Of a DNA stretch of 64,000 nt, positions 47,501-59,490 are shown piece by piece. This stretch comes from Scatophagus argus. Lineage: Eukaryota; Chordata; Actinopteri; Scatophagidae. Location of the stretch: the NCBI RefSeq assembly GCF_020382885.2, contig NC_058506.1, positions 10,580,318 through 10,644,317 on the forward strand, written 5' to 3'. Within the stretch, counting starts at the first letter, position 1. Each line of letters begins with the position of its first letter. The position numbers were made by a program, and so were the translations under genes. Below the pieces are notes generated by a model that saw only the letters and a program-made list of their open reading frames with translations, ran no database searches and had not been told where the DNA came from.

Positions 47501-50500
47501 TTGTCTTACATTTTATTCATTTTGTTTCTCACTTTGTGTTTCAGTTGGATCAGTACTGACAATACAACTGGCCTTGTGCAAGTAAGTTACCATTTATGTG
47601 TGTCTGAGGGTTAACATACATTTACAGGAGGATCATGTAAATCATGGTTGATTTATGTTTTTAACAGGCAATTGACATGACCTGCATGGAAGATGCAATG
47701 CAGTAAGTGTCATAACAAGCTACTAAACTACTATCAAATGACTGAAGTCAAAAACAAAAATGTATTTGTCATCATCTCTGACGTTGTACCTCAGAAACAC
47801 CAGCTGTGCTGTGATGCTGAAGCTGAAGCACAGCGTACATCCATGTTGCATCCTGCAAACGCTCTGTAGAGCCAGTAAAACTTCCTCTGACATCCAGGTG
47901 GTGGGAAGAAAAGCAGACAAAACGAGTGAGTGTTGCATACTCTGAAATGTATAATCACCTGCCAAATAGGTTCCCATAATGCAGTCAACCCTCTGTCAAC
48001 AGGTCAGCTACAAAGTGAGTGCAATAGCAATCCGCAGGAGGAAAGAACTTGCATTTATAATGGTCAAACAGGTGCATCGTGGTAAGATGGCTTTTTTTTT
48101 TCCTCAATTGTAATCCACCAACTTATTTAAGTAATGTCAAAAACAACCTTTTTTTCATATTTTCAAAAAACAAAAACAAACCACGGCAGTATCATCATTA
48201 TGTAATGTTCTTTCGACAGCGAAGAGTCTGGGCCTGCATATGTGGTTGATCAAAGCAACTTTACTCACTGTGGTGCAGGTATCTTAAGCTTTCCTTACAC
48301 ATCTTCAAAACATAAAGTTTAAGAAAGTATTATACAACTTTGATTTTTTGTTGTTGTTGCCCACCCACAATGTCAAAGTACACACTGCTAATTTTACACT
48401 CCTACAGCTGACAGATTTTGAATGTCACATTAAGAGCAAAATGTGAGACAGGTACTGTATAAAGAACTTGTTCACATGGTAAAGCAACATGCTTTGACTT
48501 TTGTTCTGATAGATATGGGGAACAACTGCAGCTGCTCTGCTTACTGCAGTGGAAGAGGTGAGTGTTGAATCGCCTCACAAACCCACCAGATTATTATCTA
48601 AATAGATCTAGTCTGGATGCTAATTTGATGTTGTTTTTGTTTTGTTTTTAGACGCATACTACACTTTTCAATTTTCAGTAAAAGAGCTCAATATGAACAT
48701 TTCATATGTCTTGTCCCTGGTAAGTTTATGTGCAGAGACAGAATATCCATGCTGTGTGTAAGTCAGTGTTTAAATCTTGCAGCACAAACTAAAATCTCTC
48801 GAATCTTTACAGATTTCAAAGTTAAAACACCTATTAAATTGCTCTCAAAATGCAGAGTGAGTTTTGCAGTTCTTCAAATTTCAAATATTCTTTTTCTACC
48901 CTTTCATAAAATTTTAAATAAAGCATAATTTTTGTGATGCTCCTTTGCAGTTGTCCACTGTCCATCGTTGCATCTGAATACAAGGTAATCATATTGCCTA
49001 CATTTTCACATTGTCTGCTATGATTATTTTGACTGTTTACTAGAGCAGTACTAATCCAAATGTTCTCAAACTATTTTGGCAAAATTATTTAATATGAATG
49101 AGAGATTAACGAACACAGCATTTTGATTTGCCTTAAGAAGCCTGCTTGCCTTAAGACTGCTAATTACAATAGAGTTCCAACTGATATTTACTATATGAAA
49201 TATGACAGTTTATTCATATCACTCACACATTGCACATAATATCATAAGTTTGTCAATACTTCATGCCCAAACAGCATTTTTATGACCTTTTCTTATCTTT
49301 CAGTGCACAGTACATTTTGTATATAAAGCATAAATGCACATAACTTGTGATATTTTCACTAAATTGGAAATTTCTTGTCAGGATGCCAATGTGACCTGTG
49401 GAATCACAGAAACAAAGTGAGTTTAATCTTAGCAGGAGCTTTGAAAGAACTTTTCTGCGTGCTCATACATCTGTTACATTTTACCAGTGACTGAAATCTG
49501 TGATCTTTTCTGATTGTTTCATTTTAGTGTTTTAAGCTGCAGAGGGATTTTAGGCTTTGCCCGTGAAGTTCCTATCTGTTATGTGTCGGCAGCTGTGATG
49601 ACTGTTTTTCAATCTGAGAAACAAATCAGTTACACCGGGCTAGTGACCCGAGCAGGTGTGTTTATTAGCTGCAGGAACTCAGTTCAGCAAGTCAATTCGC
49701 CATTAATTCATGCAGGCAAAAAAATAACTGCAGCGGTGTCTTGTAAAACTTCTCATATGTTTTTTGTCCTCTTCTCACACAGCAATTTGTGGTAAAACGG
49801 TCAGTGACGATCCACTGAAATCCCCGCTCACGTTGGTTGAAGTTAACCTAACGCCAGCTACCTTTTGTACGACAATAAAAGAGACTAACATCCTTAAATG
49901 GTTTGTATTACCTTCTTACCATCTTCTGGACCAACCTAACAAAATCTTTCCAAACTCAGTGAACATGATAGTCGTGTTTAAATGTTTTAACCCAAGATCT
50001 CTCTTTCTTGTAGTCCAAATGGAATCAATGTAGTTGTGCAGCTGGATGAGCAGTGTGTTCAACAGCCATTTACCACATCCAGTCCAAATGTGACAACTGC
50101 ACCACAAAACACCACCACCACCGTCTCATCTGTAAATGTAACTTCACCCCCACTCAACACAACAGCTGAATCCCTGAATACCACCACCACTGCTGCTAAT
50201 ACCACAGTGACAGCAACACTCAACCCAACAACAACCACTACAAATGGATCCGTCCATGTGACTCCATCAGAAAGTCCAACAACCACCCTATCAGGTCTGT
50301 TATCAACATCATTTGTGTACAACATGTACATCATGTTAGCATCATCATAGCATCTATTTTAAATGTTGTTGACTACAGCTGACGCCCAAGCCAACGCATT
50401 GCTCGAGCTGACCAGAAATGTGTCCAAACTGAACGCCAGCCAGGTGGCTCAGCTGGTGTCCCAGCTGGAGAATCTTTTGTCGGGCCCAACCGTCAGCCTG

Positions 50501-53500
50501 GCGCTGGGAAACACCTCCGTCCACATCGTCAGCAATCTGCTGAGTGCTTCTCCTGAGACGCTGTCTGACTCCTCCAACAGGTTACAGATTCATTTATATG
50601 ACACTGTGTAACACACTGTGTACTGTTAAAGAAGTGGTAAACGGTGGTAGAACTCAGGGGCTTTCCTGTGGCTCAAACTGCATTGTAGCTGAGTGAAACT
50701 GGAGTGCAACTGTTCTCCATACCCCATTACAACAAGAACTGAAATATAAAGTTGAATGGGGGTGTTATAGGAGCTTAGTCTACTACAAGCTACTGAGGGG
50801 TTTGACCCCGGAGCGACAAGTTGTCCAAATTTTCTTTCTAGATCAGGAATGAGTCCACATGTCTCCATTGACTGTTCCATCATGCGAGGTTTATTCTCGG
50901 TGCAACAAAAATGTGTCCATTCATCCTCCCAACATAGAACACCTGTGCCCTAGCGGTCAAAAAACGTTTGCAATTCTGGGGTCACACAACACCTGATGGC
51001 CCCAGATTTCTCATTACATATATACCCCTTTATGGCCTGAATGACCACAGCGCCCCCTATGGTACCCACAACAAATACACGGTCACCATGCTTCCCCATA
51101 ACATTGCATTTGGCTCCTAGAGGGGGATTCTTTGAGTTCACCACACATATGACTGTCAAATAATGGCCTCACAGTGATTTCACTTACTGTTTAATGTTGA
51201 AATAACTAACTGGTAATGAAGAAGTGACTAAAATAATAATGACCTGTAAAGCTGCATGTATGTATCTGTTCACCTCATTGTATCATATCTCTTCCTTGTA
51301 ATGCAGTAGCAGATGTTCTGAGGCCTGGTAGTGGTCTACAGCCCAGGGGTTAGGAGCCACTGGTTATACTGAAGTGGCAAATTCTAAGAATTATTCATAT
51401 TTTCCACAATACCACTTAATTTCTTTTTTCATCAGGATTATAGGGATTGTTGACACAGTGGCACTGAAGCTGGTCCTTGACAAACAGACTGAGACCCTCT
51501 TGTCCCCGGCTGTGGCTCTGTCTGTCAAATCAGTAGATGGCAGTAACTTTCAGGAAACATTTTTTTCCATCTCAGACCCCACTAATGTACAGGTATGTGG
51601 CATGAACAGTCCAGTGTATATGAATGAAGTACTGTATAGGTCACAGCATGGCACTAGCCTGTGTAAAGTATAAAGTCACTAACTGCATTCAAGATAACCA
51701 CTGTATTTTCACTGTGCAATTTTGAAGTCCTTGTATTTTACTTGACTATTTTCATGCCAACAACACATGTTGGGACAGGGGCAACAAAATACACACTAAG
51801 TTGTGGAATGACGAACAAAACACCAATCTGGAACACTCCACAGGTAAGCAGGTGGAGTAGTAACAGGTGATAGGATCAGAACTGGGTATGAAAGCAGCAT
51901 CCTTGGAAGGTTGCATCGTTCAAATGAATGGGGCGAGGTTCACACTTACATATACATGAGTGTATAAAGGATGTTACCACATAGGCTCTGGAACACTTTG
52001 AAAAACTGTCGCTGGTAAACAGAGCTTGTTTGTAGATGACTGTGCTCTGTATTTATTTAGATTTGTATCTTTTCAAACAGGCAGTGAAGAGTTAAGAGTC
52101 AATAACTCTGGGCCAACTTAAAACTGACATTTCTTTAAGCACTTTCTGCACATGGAAAGCACGCCCTGAAGCATTAAAGAGCTTTGTTGTAGTAAACAGA
52201 CGTTTTGCATAGCAGAGACGTTGTCACATCACAGTATGAAAGCACATGTGTAATAATTAATGACATGAATGAAGGTTGATAGTTTCTTTCTATTTCGGCG
52301 CACAAGTTCCAAGGCTCTGGTATTTATTCCATGTGTGTTTCATCTGCTATGACAGATAAAATTGTCTTCTGTACGAAAGTGTCTTTTGCCCAAATGTTTC
52401 AACATAACATGTGCATGAACACAAATTACAAGGAATTCACTCCAAAATTTCTTATATCGGGGAAAAAAAGACCCGCATTAATAAATAATCTGGTCTTTGG
52501 CTACATTCTGTGTATTCTACAAGCGATGGTTGTTGCTTTCTCTGCACGACAACATTGAATAAGGTGAACTAGGTCAGAGAGTCTTCCAACCCACTTCCTT
52601 TCGTCACAATGACATTTTTATTTTTATGGTTTTATCCAAAAGATTACACTTGTTTTTGTCCATGTAGCACCCTTTTCAAGAACTGAGTTGAGCTATTCCA
52701 GCTTAGCAGCTTAGCCATTGCAAAGTTAGTGGCCTCTGACAGACTGATGTCAGTTGCCCCAAATAAAAAACAGTTTTTAGAAATCTATCTTAATGAAATC
52801 GAGCTGTTAAGCCCATGTGCCTCTTGGTTCATGTTGCATGTGTGTTGCAGGTCCGTGGGGATTCCAGGAGCAGAAGGAGTGTGAGAAATGACTCCTCCAT
52901 CCCTCAGGGCTCCATCAGGCTGCCCCCGACTCTTACACAGAACCTCACTTCAGAGGAGCAGCAGCTGGTCTCCAGAGTTCAGTTCAATTTCTACCAGAAG
53001 AGCACAGTGTTCCAGGTCTGTAGATTCAGCAAACGTCCCCATTCAAAACCAGACATGCACTATAGTTAGCTAAGAAGAAACAAAAATGTGTTTCTTTTAT
53101 CCTGTGTGGTTTCATTTTTATATCACTGATTTAGTGCTTGAAAAGAAATTGCTTGACAACATTTTAAATTACCTACTGAAAAGCTTGTCTTGTCTTGTGT
53201 TGTCTCTAAATGGACATGCAGGACAAATCTCTGATAGAACAGAGACTCAACAGTGGGATCCTGGGTGCAAGTGTGGCCAACCTGACAATCACAGGACTGC
53301 AGGACGACATTGTAATTCACCTGAGGAACACAGAGCCCATTCCAGTAAATCCATTTTCAGAATACAAAATATAGACATAGGCCACAAAGATGCTGTAAGA
53401 GTAGTAGCTATCGCTAATCATGGTGTACATTTATATATATTATGAACTGATACAACCTCTTGTGCCTCTGCCAAACTACAGGATAATTTTGAGCCTAAAT

Positions 53501-56500
53501 GTGTTTTCTGGGACTTCACATTAAATAGTAAGTTTCTTTTAACAATGTCTATATGATTTAATTGAATATAAACAAACAAAAATGAAAATTTGGCTTATTT
53601 GTGTTTTCTCCTGGCAGATGGATCAGGTGGTTGGAATACAAGTGGCTGTTTTGTCCGAAACAGCACAGTCAATGAGACAGTTTGTAGCTGCAACCATTTA
53701 ACCAGTTTTGCTATCCTGCTGGTGAGAAGATGATCATTTTTCAAGTTTTTTTCATATTTCTGATGAAAACTGATCCGATAATAGTTCTAATCCTGTAGTT
53801 GTAAATACCATTCCACTCTGCTGTAACCTCTCTCTGTTTTGCATTCTTCTTTTTCTTGCAGGACCTCTCCAGACAGCCAATAACTAGTCGTATCCAAGCC
53901 ACCATCCTCTCCTTCATCACATATATTGGCTGTGGAATCTCTGCCATCTTCCTGTCTATCACACTGCTCACCTACTTGGCCTTTGGGTGAGAGTTGTAAG
54001 ATTATTTACATGCATCCAACATGGACAACAGGCAGGCAGCTCTGTTTCCTGAGAATTTTCTTCTTCTTTTTCTTTTTCTTCTTCTTCTTCTTCTTCTTCT
54101 TCTCCTTCTTCTTTTTCTTCGTCTTCTCTGTATTCCTACTAGGAATGTGGTAGGAATTATGAAGTCCATCAATTTGTTTTGCTCAAAAACTGTCTAACTA
54201 CTACTCAGTACTCCCAACTCAGTAAAGCAGCAGGATTTGCTGTCTGCCAGGATTTGAACGTCTGTGTCTGTTTTGATTCTCCCACTAGAGGTCTGTACTA
54301 GGAAGCAAATAAATCAACACACTCAGGATTTTATTGCCTGGCTCCATTAACACCAAACTACACAACAACTAAATGACAACATATGTTAAAACACACATAA
54401 AATATTATTTTGCCCCTCAGACTGCTGTTTATTACCACTGGAGTTCACTTGCATGCTGTAATAACGAATGTGCAAAATTCACAAAAACTAGAGCGAGGCA
54501 GATATTTTCCCACAGCAGTTTTTACAGCTCACTGAGATCTTCTGTGTTGTCTGAACTGTTTGAACCCTGCAGAAAGTTGCGTAAGGACATCCCATCTAAA
54601 ATCCTAATCCAGCTGTGCCTGGCTCTGCTGCTGCTGAACCTTGTCTTCCTGGTGGATGCGTGGCTGGCGCTCTACCCAGACGCTGTGGGTCTCTGCATCT
54701 CCACTGCTTGGTTCCTTCACTACTTCCTGCTGGTTACTTTCACCTGGATGGGACTTGAGGCCGTCCACATGTACTTGGCCCTTGTGAAAGTCTTCAACAG
54801 CTACATATCACACTACATGGTGAAGTTCTCGCTGGTCGGCTGGGGTATCCCGATGATTGTGGTCATTATTATCATTGCGATTGACAAGAATAACTACGGT
54901 CTTGTCTCTTATGGGAAGTTTCCTGATGGCACGAGTGACGACTTGTGAGTCTGCAGTTACAAGTACATTATCTGACACAAAACTAAGAATTTTCCACAAA
55001 TATCAAGATACATGAACGGCAAAGGTGAACAGCCATTGTCAAGGGTGAACAAACATTCATTTCATTCCCTCCCATCTGTGTTCTCTCCCACAGCTGCTGG
55101 CTGAAAAATGACATTGCCTTCTATGTGGCAGTGGTGGCCTATTTCTGCGTCATTTTTCTGTTCAACCTCATCATATTCATTGTGGTGTTGGTGCAGTTAT
55201 GTAGGATAAAGAGGCAGAACCCTCACAATGCGCTTCACCGCACCACGCTGCAGGATGCACGCAGTGTGGTGGGGATAACCATCCTCCTTGGTCTCACTTG
55301 GGGCTTTGCCTTTTTTGCCTGGGGTCCCCTCAACCTGCCATTCATGTACCTCTTCGCCATATTTAACTCCTTGCAAGGTGAGTTAACTCATTTTACGTGA
55401 TAGTGGGTCCATTAAAATCTGGCTACAGTAATTTTGTAATTGTGACGGCTTCCCAGCAACAATTACATGTTACAACATCGACTTTTTTTTTGTTGTGCAC
55501 AAGATCACTCCCTGACATGTACTTGGATGACTCTACCCAGACCACACAGTTAGAAAAAAACCCAAAATGTCTATGTATATAAACATATATGTCAGTATTT
55601 CCCAGTGATTTTTTTTTTTAGTAGGCACTCTTGAATGTTGTCTGTACATCGTTTTGTGCAACTAACAATTTGCAGCAGTTCTGAGCTTGTGTTTAAAGCT
55701 TGGCCAAAATAATAACATTTTAGTTTGGGGAAATATCCCTACAGTAATATAAGGGAAAAAAAAACTCTTACTGTGAGTCCAAACAACCCATGGGTACTGA
55801 GGCCATCTGTCCTACATTGACCCTGACTGGGTCAAAGTTTAACCCAGAAATTTTTATTTTGGTGTCATCACTGTTATCAGTTTGTTTTACTAAAACTGGG
55901 AACATGCCAACACTTTACAATGAAGTCTGACAGGGCAAGAAATGTCATCAGATGGGTCGTAAACATGCCAGCACTTTAGCCAGATTATCTAAACCAAATG
56001 GTTTTGAGATAAAACTGAAAGTAAGCACACATGATGCAAATGTCAGTAGTAATCCCTCTCTGGATAAGAATATGTGTGTGCATACAACTTCAGTAAGTGC
56101 AGAAGGTCTAAGCTGAAAGAGAAGAGATGTTCCATGTTTACAGTGGACCATTTAGATAAGTCACATTTCTTTTCTCAGCAAGAAGATTAGACATCTTACC
56201 TGTTGTCTGTTGCAGGTTCAGACAATGACTAAATGACTTAAAATACTATAGAGAAACTGTGTGTGAAGTATTGTGTATATAGACCAGGGCCATTTGATAA
56301 GTTTAGTTATGGTGTGTTCCTTCCCATATATATTATCATTTCTGACTCAATTACATGCATGGAGCTGACAAATGAGCATGACCCACCTTTGCAGCCGCTG
56401 ATTTAATTCCTTTCGTTTCATTCATTATTTTTTCATAGGCTCTAAAGTTTCCATCTATGTCCTTTACCTCGATGTCTGAACTCATGCTTCTCTACTCTGT

Positions 56501-57541
56501 ATTGTTTTGTGTGTCTGTTTTGTAGGTTTCTTTATATTTGTGTTCCACTGTGCGGTGAAGGAAAACGTGCGGCGGCAGTGGAGGACCTACCTGTGCTGCG
56601 GCAGGATGAGGCTAGCAGAGAACTCAGGTCAGAGATTGTCACTTTACAATTCATTTACCCACTCATGTACCCGTCTGCTTGGCTTCTAATTCCACTGAAT
56701 AAGGAATTTTTTTCCTTCAGCGTAAAAGAATCAAGTGCATTAGATGTGTGACGATAGTGATTAATTACACATCATATCTCTGGATGACTATGTTACATTG
56801 AGCTTTTCTTTTCACAGAATGGAGTCGCACTGCAACACAGAAGACTGCGAAGAAGTCATCAGTGACCAGACTAACATCTCTTCATTCCTCAAAGTCCAAC
56901 AACTCATCCAGCTCCTCTTCTTTCCTTGTCAGCGAGTCTTCAGAGCAGATTAATGGTATTGGTGAGTAAAGACAGTCTGCCATTGATTTGATTTATTGAT
57001 TATCAGACTATTGATTCTTACATACTCTATAAACTCTACGTTGGTCTTAAAGCAGGATTTAATCAATCTGCCAGATTATGTCAAACACAGATTTTATATT
57101 TTGCTGCAGCTTTTTGAATGTGTCTTTATGTTTTTACGGTTTAACATGCGTTTGATTTAATGTTTAATGAGTGCTCACTGGCATAAAATTTTGAACCAGG
57201 AAACCAGTGGACTGCAATATCACCATGTAATAATACAACATTAATATGTTAGTATATTACCACAGAGGCAACATTCAATGAATACTGTGACACACTGAGA
57301 GCACAAAAAGTTAAATGCTGCTTTTTAAAAACATTTTGTGTTGAAACAGAAAAAAAACAAGCAAATTTCTGATCAGTTTTTGCAATGCTTTTACAAAAAC
57401 AGTTTACTACTACTTTTATTTATGAGAGCTAATGCTTGTGTTACAGGTAGCCCATTTGAGGACAGAGCAATCACAGCTGATGAAGACCACAGGATGGATG
57501 TGATCCTCAATGAGATCAACAGGCAGCACAGAAACCAATAA
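44565..57541 (+). CDS. adgrg2: Adhesion G protein-coupled receptor G2 (GPR64)
   Basis: Self-cleaving adhesion GPCR of the plasma membrane. Coding exons: 44565-44634, 45282-45353, 46490-46563, 46665-47092, 47545-47581, 47668-47702, 47795-47925, 48003-48081, 48220-48278, 48513-48557, 48652-48719, 48813-48856, 48951-48984, 49382-49416, 49528-49655, 49783-49900, 50014-50294, 50379-50580, 51436-51592, 52851-53015, 53222-53344, 53482-53527, 53618-53721, 53862-53986, 54573-54944, 55094-55377, 56526-56627, 56818-56961, 57447-57541. Total 3657 nt, 1218 aa; every phase agrees. A signal peptide (1-23) is followed by two related cysteine-rich cassettes with mucin-like tracts, a GAIN domain (about 580-845) with GPS HLT/S at 837-840, a seven-span domain (about 858-1125) and a Ser-rich tail. 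The membrane part ([62 protein letters not shown]) matches ADGRG2 closely. Human ADGRG2 is about 1017 aa; the ectodomain is longer here. Confidence 0.93.
45590..45700. repeat. Second, partial copy of the dispersed repeat seen at 37.7 kb
   Basis: Contains TTTGACATTTGTGGAAATAC, CTTGCTTCCTTGCCAAGAGT and TTGGATTAGAGGATTGATAG, which correspond to the 5' portion of the family also present in gabrr3 intron 6. It lies in adgrg2 intron 2. Confidence 0.5.
46490..48278 (+). other. adgrg2: adgrg2 ectodomain cassette A (seven exons)
   Basis: Exons 46490-46563, 46665-47092, 47545-47581, 47668-47702, 47795-47925, 48003-48081 and 48220-48278 have entry/exit phases 1-0, 0-2, 2-0, 0-2, 2-1, 1-2, 2-1. They begin [12 protein letters not shown], a possible SEA-like strand, and include [20 protein letters not shown] and [11 protein letters not shown]. 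The second exon is enlarged to 428 nt by a Thr/Ser/Ala-rich mucin-like stretch with many Asn-x-Thr sites. A linker exon (48513-48557, CSCSAYC) leads to cassette B. Confidence 0.75.
48652..50294 (+). other. adgrg2: adgrg2 ectodomain cassette B (seven exons)
   Basis: Exons 48652-48719, 48813-48856, 48951-48984, 49382-49416, 49528-49655, 49783-49900 and 50014-50294 repeat the phase order of cassette A exactly. Sequence echoes include [14 protein letters not shown], a 35-nt fourth exon as in [16 protein letters not shown] and VVVQLDEQC. Here the mucin-like NTTTT tract is in the seventh exon, just before the GAIN domain, and the second exon is only 44 nt. The 44-nt and 34-nt exons were found by phase logic: skipping the 44-nt exon puts a stop in the next one. 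Confidence 0.75.
50379..53721 (+). other. adgrg2: GAIN domain and GPS autoproteolysis site of adgrg2
   Basis: Six exons (50379-50580 through 53618-53721) encode the helical subdomain A ([20 protein letters not shown]) and the beta-rich subdomain B ending in WNTSGC, then [13 protein letters not shown]. The GPS has the expected Trp and Cys residues and the HL-T/S cleavage tripeptide, so self-cleavage should be intact. The tethered agonist would begin SFAILLDLS. An RSRR-S motif at residues 705-709, encoded at the start of exon 52851-53015, is a possible furin site. Confidence 0.85.
53862..56627 (+). other. adgrg2: Seven-transmembrane region of adgrg2
   Basis: TM1 is in exon 53862-53986 ([17 protein letters not shown]). 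TM2 to TM5 start are in exon 54573-54944. The second extracellular loop with its Cys, and TM5 to TM7, are in exon 55094-55377. The end of TM7 and the [11 protein letters not shown] segment are in exon 56526-56627. All seven spans are continuous with no lesion. Confidence 0.9.
54057..54123. repeat. (TTC)n microsatellite in adgrg2
   Basis: TTC/TTTTTC-rich tract of about 65 bases just after the TM1 exon. It creates an artificial poly-Phe ORF. Confidence 0.9.
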
Positions 57542-58399
57542 GCACTCTGATCCAAAAATGACAGAACAGACTGATTAATGGCTTTTATTCTGAAATGTTG
57601 CATATAATATAATGTAAATGTAATTTAGTAACTTAATTACCGTCCGTCTGAACATCATGTGTATTATTTGATTTGTAATGGGACAATGAAAACCTACATT
57701 AAACATGCACTTTTCCTAAATATTTGTGCAGTGAGGCTGAATATTCGTTTGTACAGAAATATCATCACTATAAGCATTCATGTTCCAAAAATACTGTGCA
57801 TACTCTGATCTTGACTCAACAGACTGGTATCGGTCCTGTCTAACATGTGCTAGGTTCAATATGGCCAGAGGAGGTACTCTTGTACTGTCTGTCCCATTAT
57901 AGTCATATCTCAGGTGTCTGTCTCAAATGTTAAACATCTGCCTAAAAAAGACGAGTGTTGGCTTTGTTTGTTTGTTTGTTTGTTTGTGAAATAAGCCACA
58001 CACACAGTTTAAAAATTGTATTTGTACTTTTTTGTATGTTTGCCATTTTGTATTGTTTGCACATGTAAATCAACTAGACTGTGTACAAAAGACTAACTGT
58101 CTCTTTCATTCCTTTGGGAAAATGACTGCCTGAAGCCTGGATAAGTTCCCAGAACATGCAAAACATTTTCTTCCACAGTATGGGACTGAACATACAAGTA
58201 TGTCACAGGCATTACCATTATGGAATGGGATCCATATTGGCTGACCACATGCAATTTTAACATCCTGCATTGTGTTTTACAACTTGGTGCTTTTAACATT
58301 TCAAATATATCTGTGGCTTTGACATCACTAGAATGATTGAAGCAGGGATATAGTTGTGCAAACTCAAAAGAATATGGGACATGGGTTTATGTGTGTATT

Positions 58400-58415
58400 G
58401 GGGGGGGGGGGGGGG
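58400..58415. repeat. 16-base G run
   Basis: Homopolymer downstream of adgrg2. Its length should be treated as uncertain in assemblies. Confidence 0.9.
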
Positions 58416-58554
58416 CAATGACCCATTAGTTATAGTCTGGTTATTTATCATGCAGTACAAAGGGTGCTGGCGAACTGAAAGATGAAGGAGGGTAAAAGTA
58501 AGCAAGTTGTTAGTTTATCAGCAGATGTACAGTATGGGTTACAGTTGGTCAGTT

Positions 58555-58560
58555 AATAAA
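58555..58560 (+). promoter_or_regulatory. adgrg2: Candidate polyadenylation signal of adgrg2
   Basis: AATAAA about 1.0 kb after the adgrg2 stop. ATTAAA at 57698-57703 is an alternative proximal site. Confidence 0.35.
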
Positions 58561-59108
58561 GACTACAGCTTGTCAAGATAAGTGTGTTGTTTTCCTGCTG
58601 CTGGAAAGGTGACGATATGATGTGGACAGGAAAGACTAACTGCCAAAATAGATTATTATAATTATTATTTTTAATTACAGTTACATAATGTAATTTATGC
58701 TGCTATTAGACAGATCAGTTGATACCACTGCATAGCAAACATTTCAGTGAAAATGTTGTTTTTGACAGCCTCAGTGGCAACAATAGTTTATAAAAACTTG
58801 AATTCTGGAAATAATGAGCCACAACTATCTTTCTTCACTTTGGGATTTTACAATGCTCCTGAGTTATTGGAAGTGTTAAGTCTAATCTTCATCTGCAATT
58901 GTGAAACCAAGCTGCTGGGTTTAAAGAGAATGAACAGACGTGCAAACAAAATGCATTCGATTATTGATTTCCAATTTGAATCACTGACATACTGACCTTC
59001 AAACTATTCAGTACTACCCAGGATCAACATGACAGATGCTCATTTTCCAAATCATTTCTTAAAGCTGCACTGGAAATAAAACCTATGATTTTTGGTGTCT
59101 CATTCTTA

Positions 59109-59109
59109 A

Positions 59110-59172
<63 letters not shown>

Positions 59173-59201
59173 CTTTATTGATCCCGAGAGAAATTCAAGA
59201 A
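59109..59201 (-). repeat. (GATA)n tract joined to a non-LTR element 3' tail
   Basis: About 15 GATA units run into TACTTTATTGATCCCGAGAG and then AAATTC. In reverse, the order (unique end, then GGGATCAATAAAGTA, then TATC repeats) is the standard 3' terminus of a common fish retroelement, so this is a short minus-strand truncated insertion about 300 bases upstream of sms. Confidence 0.6.
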
Positions 59202-59490
59202 ATACGTGAATGTAAAACCTTGAATGCTGACGAGAGAGCAGTTGCTTTCACTCTTACCATCCTGCATACTTTACCAATGCAAAGATAGCGAAGGAAGATT
59301 TCTCTCTCATCTCAGCTTTTAGTCTGTGGTGGGTCACCGCAGCCTCCGCTGCCACCACGGTAGCCACGCCTAGTTCCGTGAGTGTAGTGGGTAGTGGTAG
59401 CAGCAGTGGTAGCAGGGCCCTCCCTCTGTCTCTGCAGATAAATACTCGCAGCCTGCCTATTCCAGGCATGGATGACGGTTGCACTCAGAC

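Larger units (their letters stand above)
57542..59490. other. adgrg2 3' UTR and upstream region of sms
   Basis: Candidate adgrg2 polyadenylation signals are ATTAAA at 57698-57703 and AATAAA at 58555-58560. A 16-base G run is at 58400-58415 and a (GATA)n tract at 59109-59170. The last 200 bases before the sms start codon are comparatively GC-rich (CACCGCAGCCTCCGCTGCCA) and probably hold the sms promoter and 5' UTR. No other coding exon is visible. Confidence 0.5.

Noticed and set aside
48951-48984. In-frame stop in adgrg2 suggesting a pseudogene
   Set aside because: The stop appears only if the 44-nt exon 48813-48856 is missed. With it the frame stays open and the whole receptor reads through to 57541.
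53926-54153. ORF with a poly-Phe stretch after the first membrane span of adgrg2
   Set aside because: It is the (TTC)n microsatellite read out of frame within an intron.
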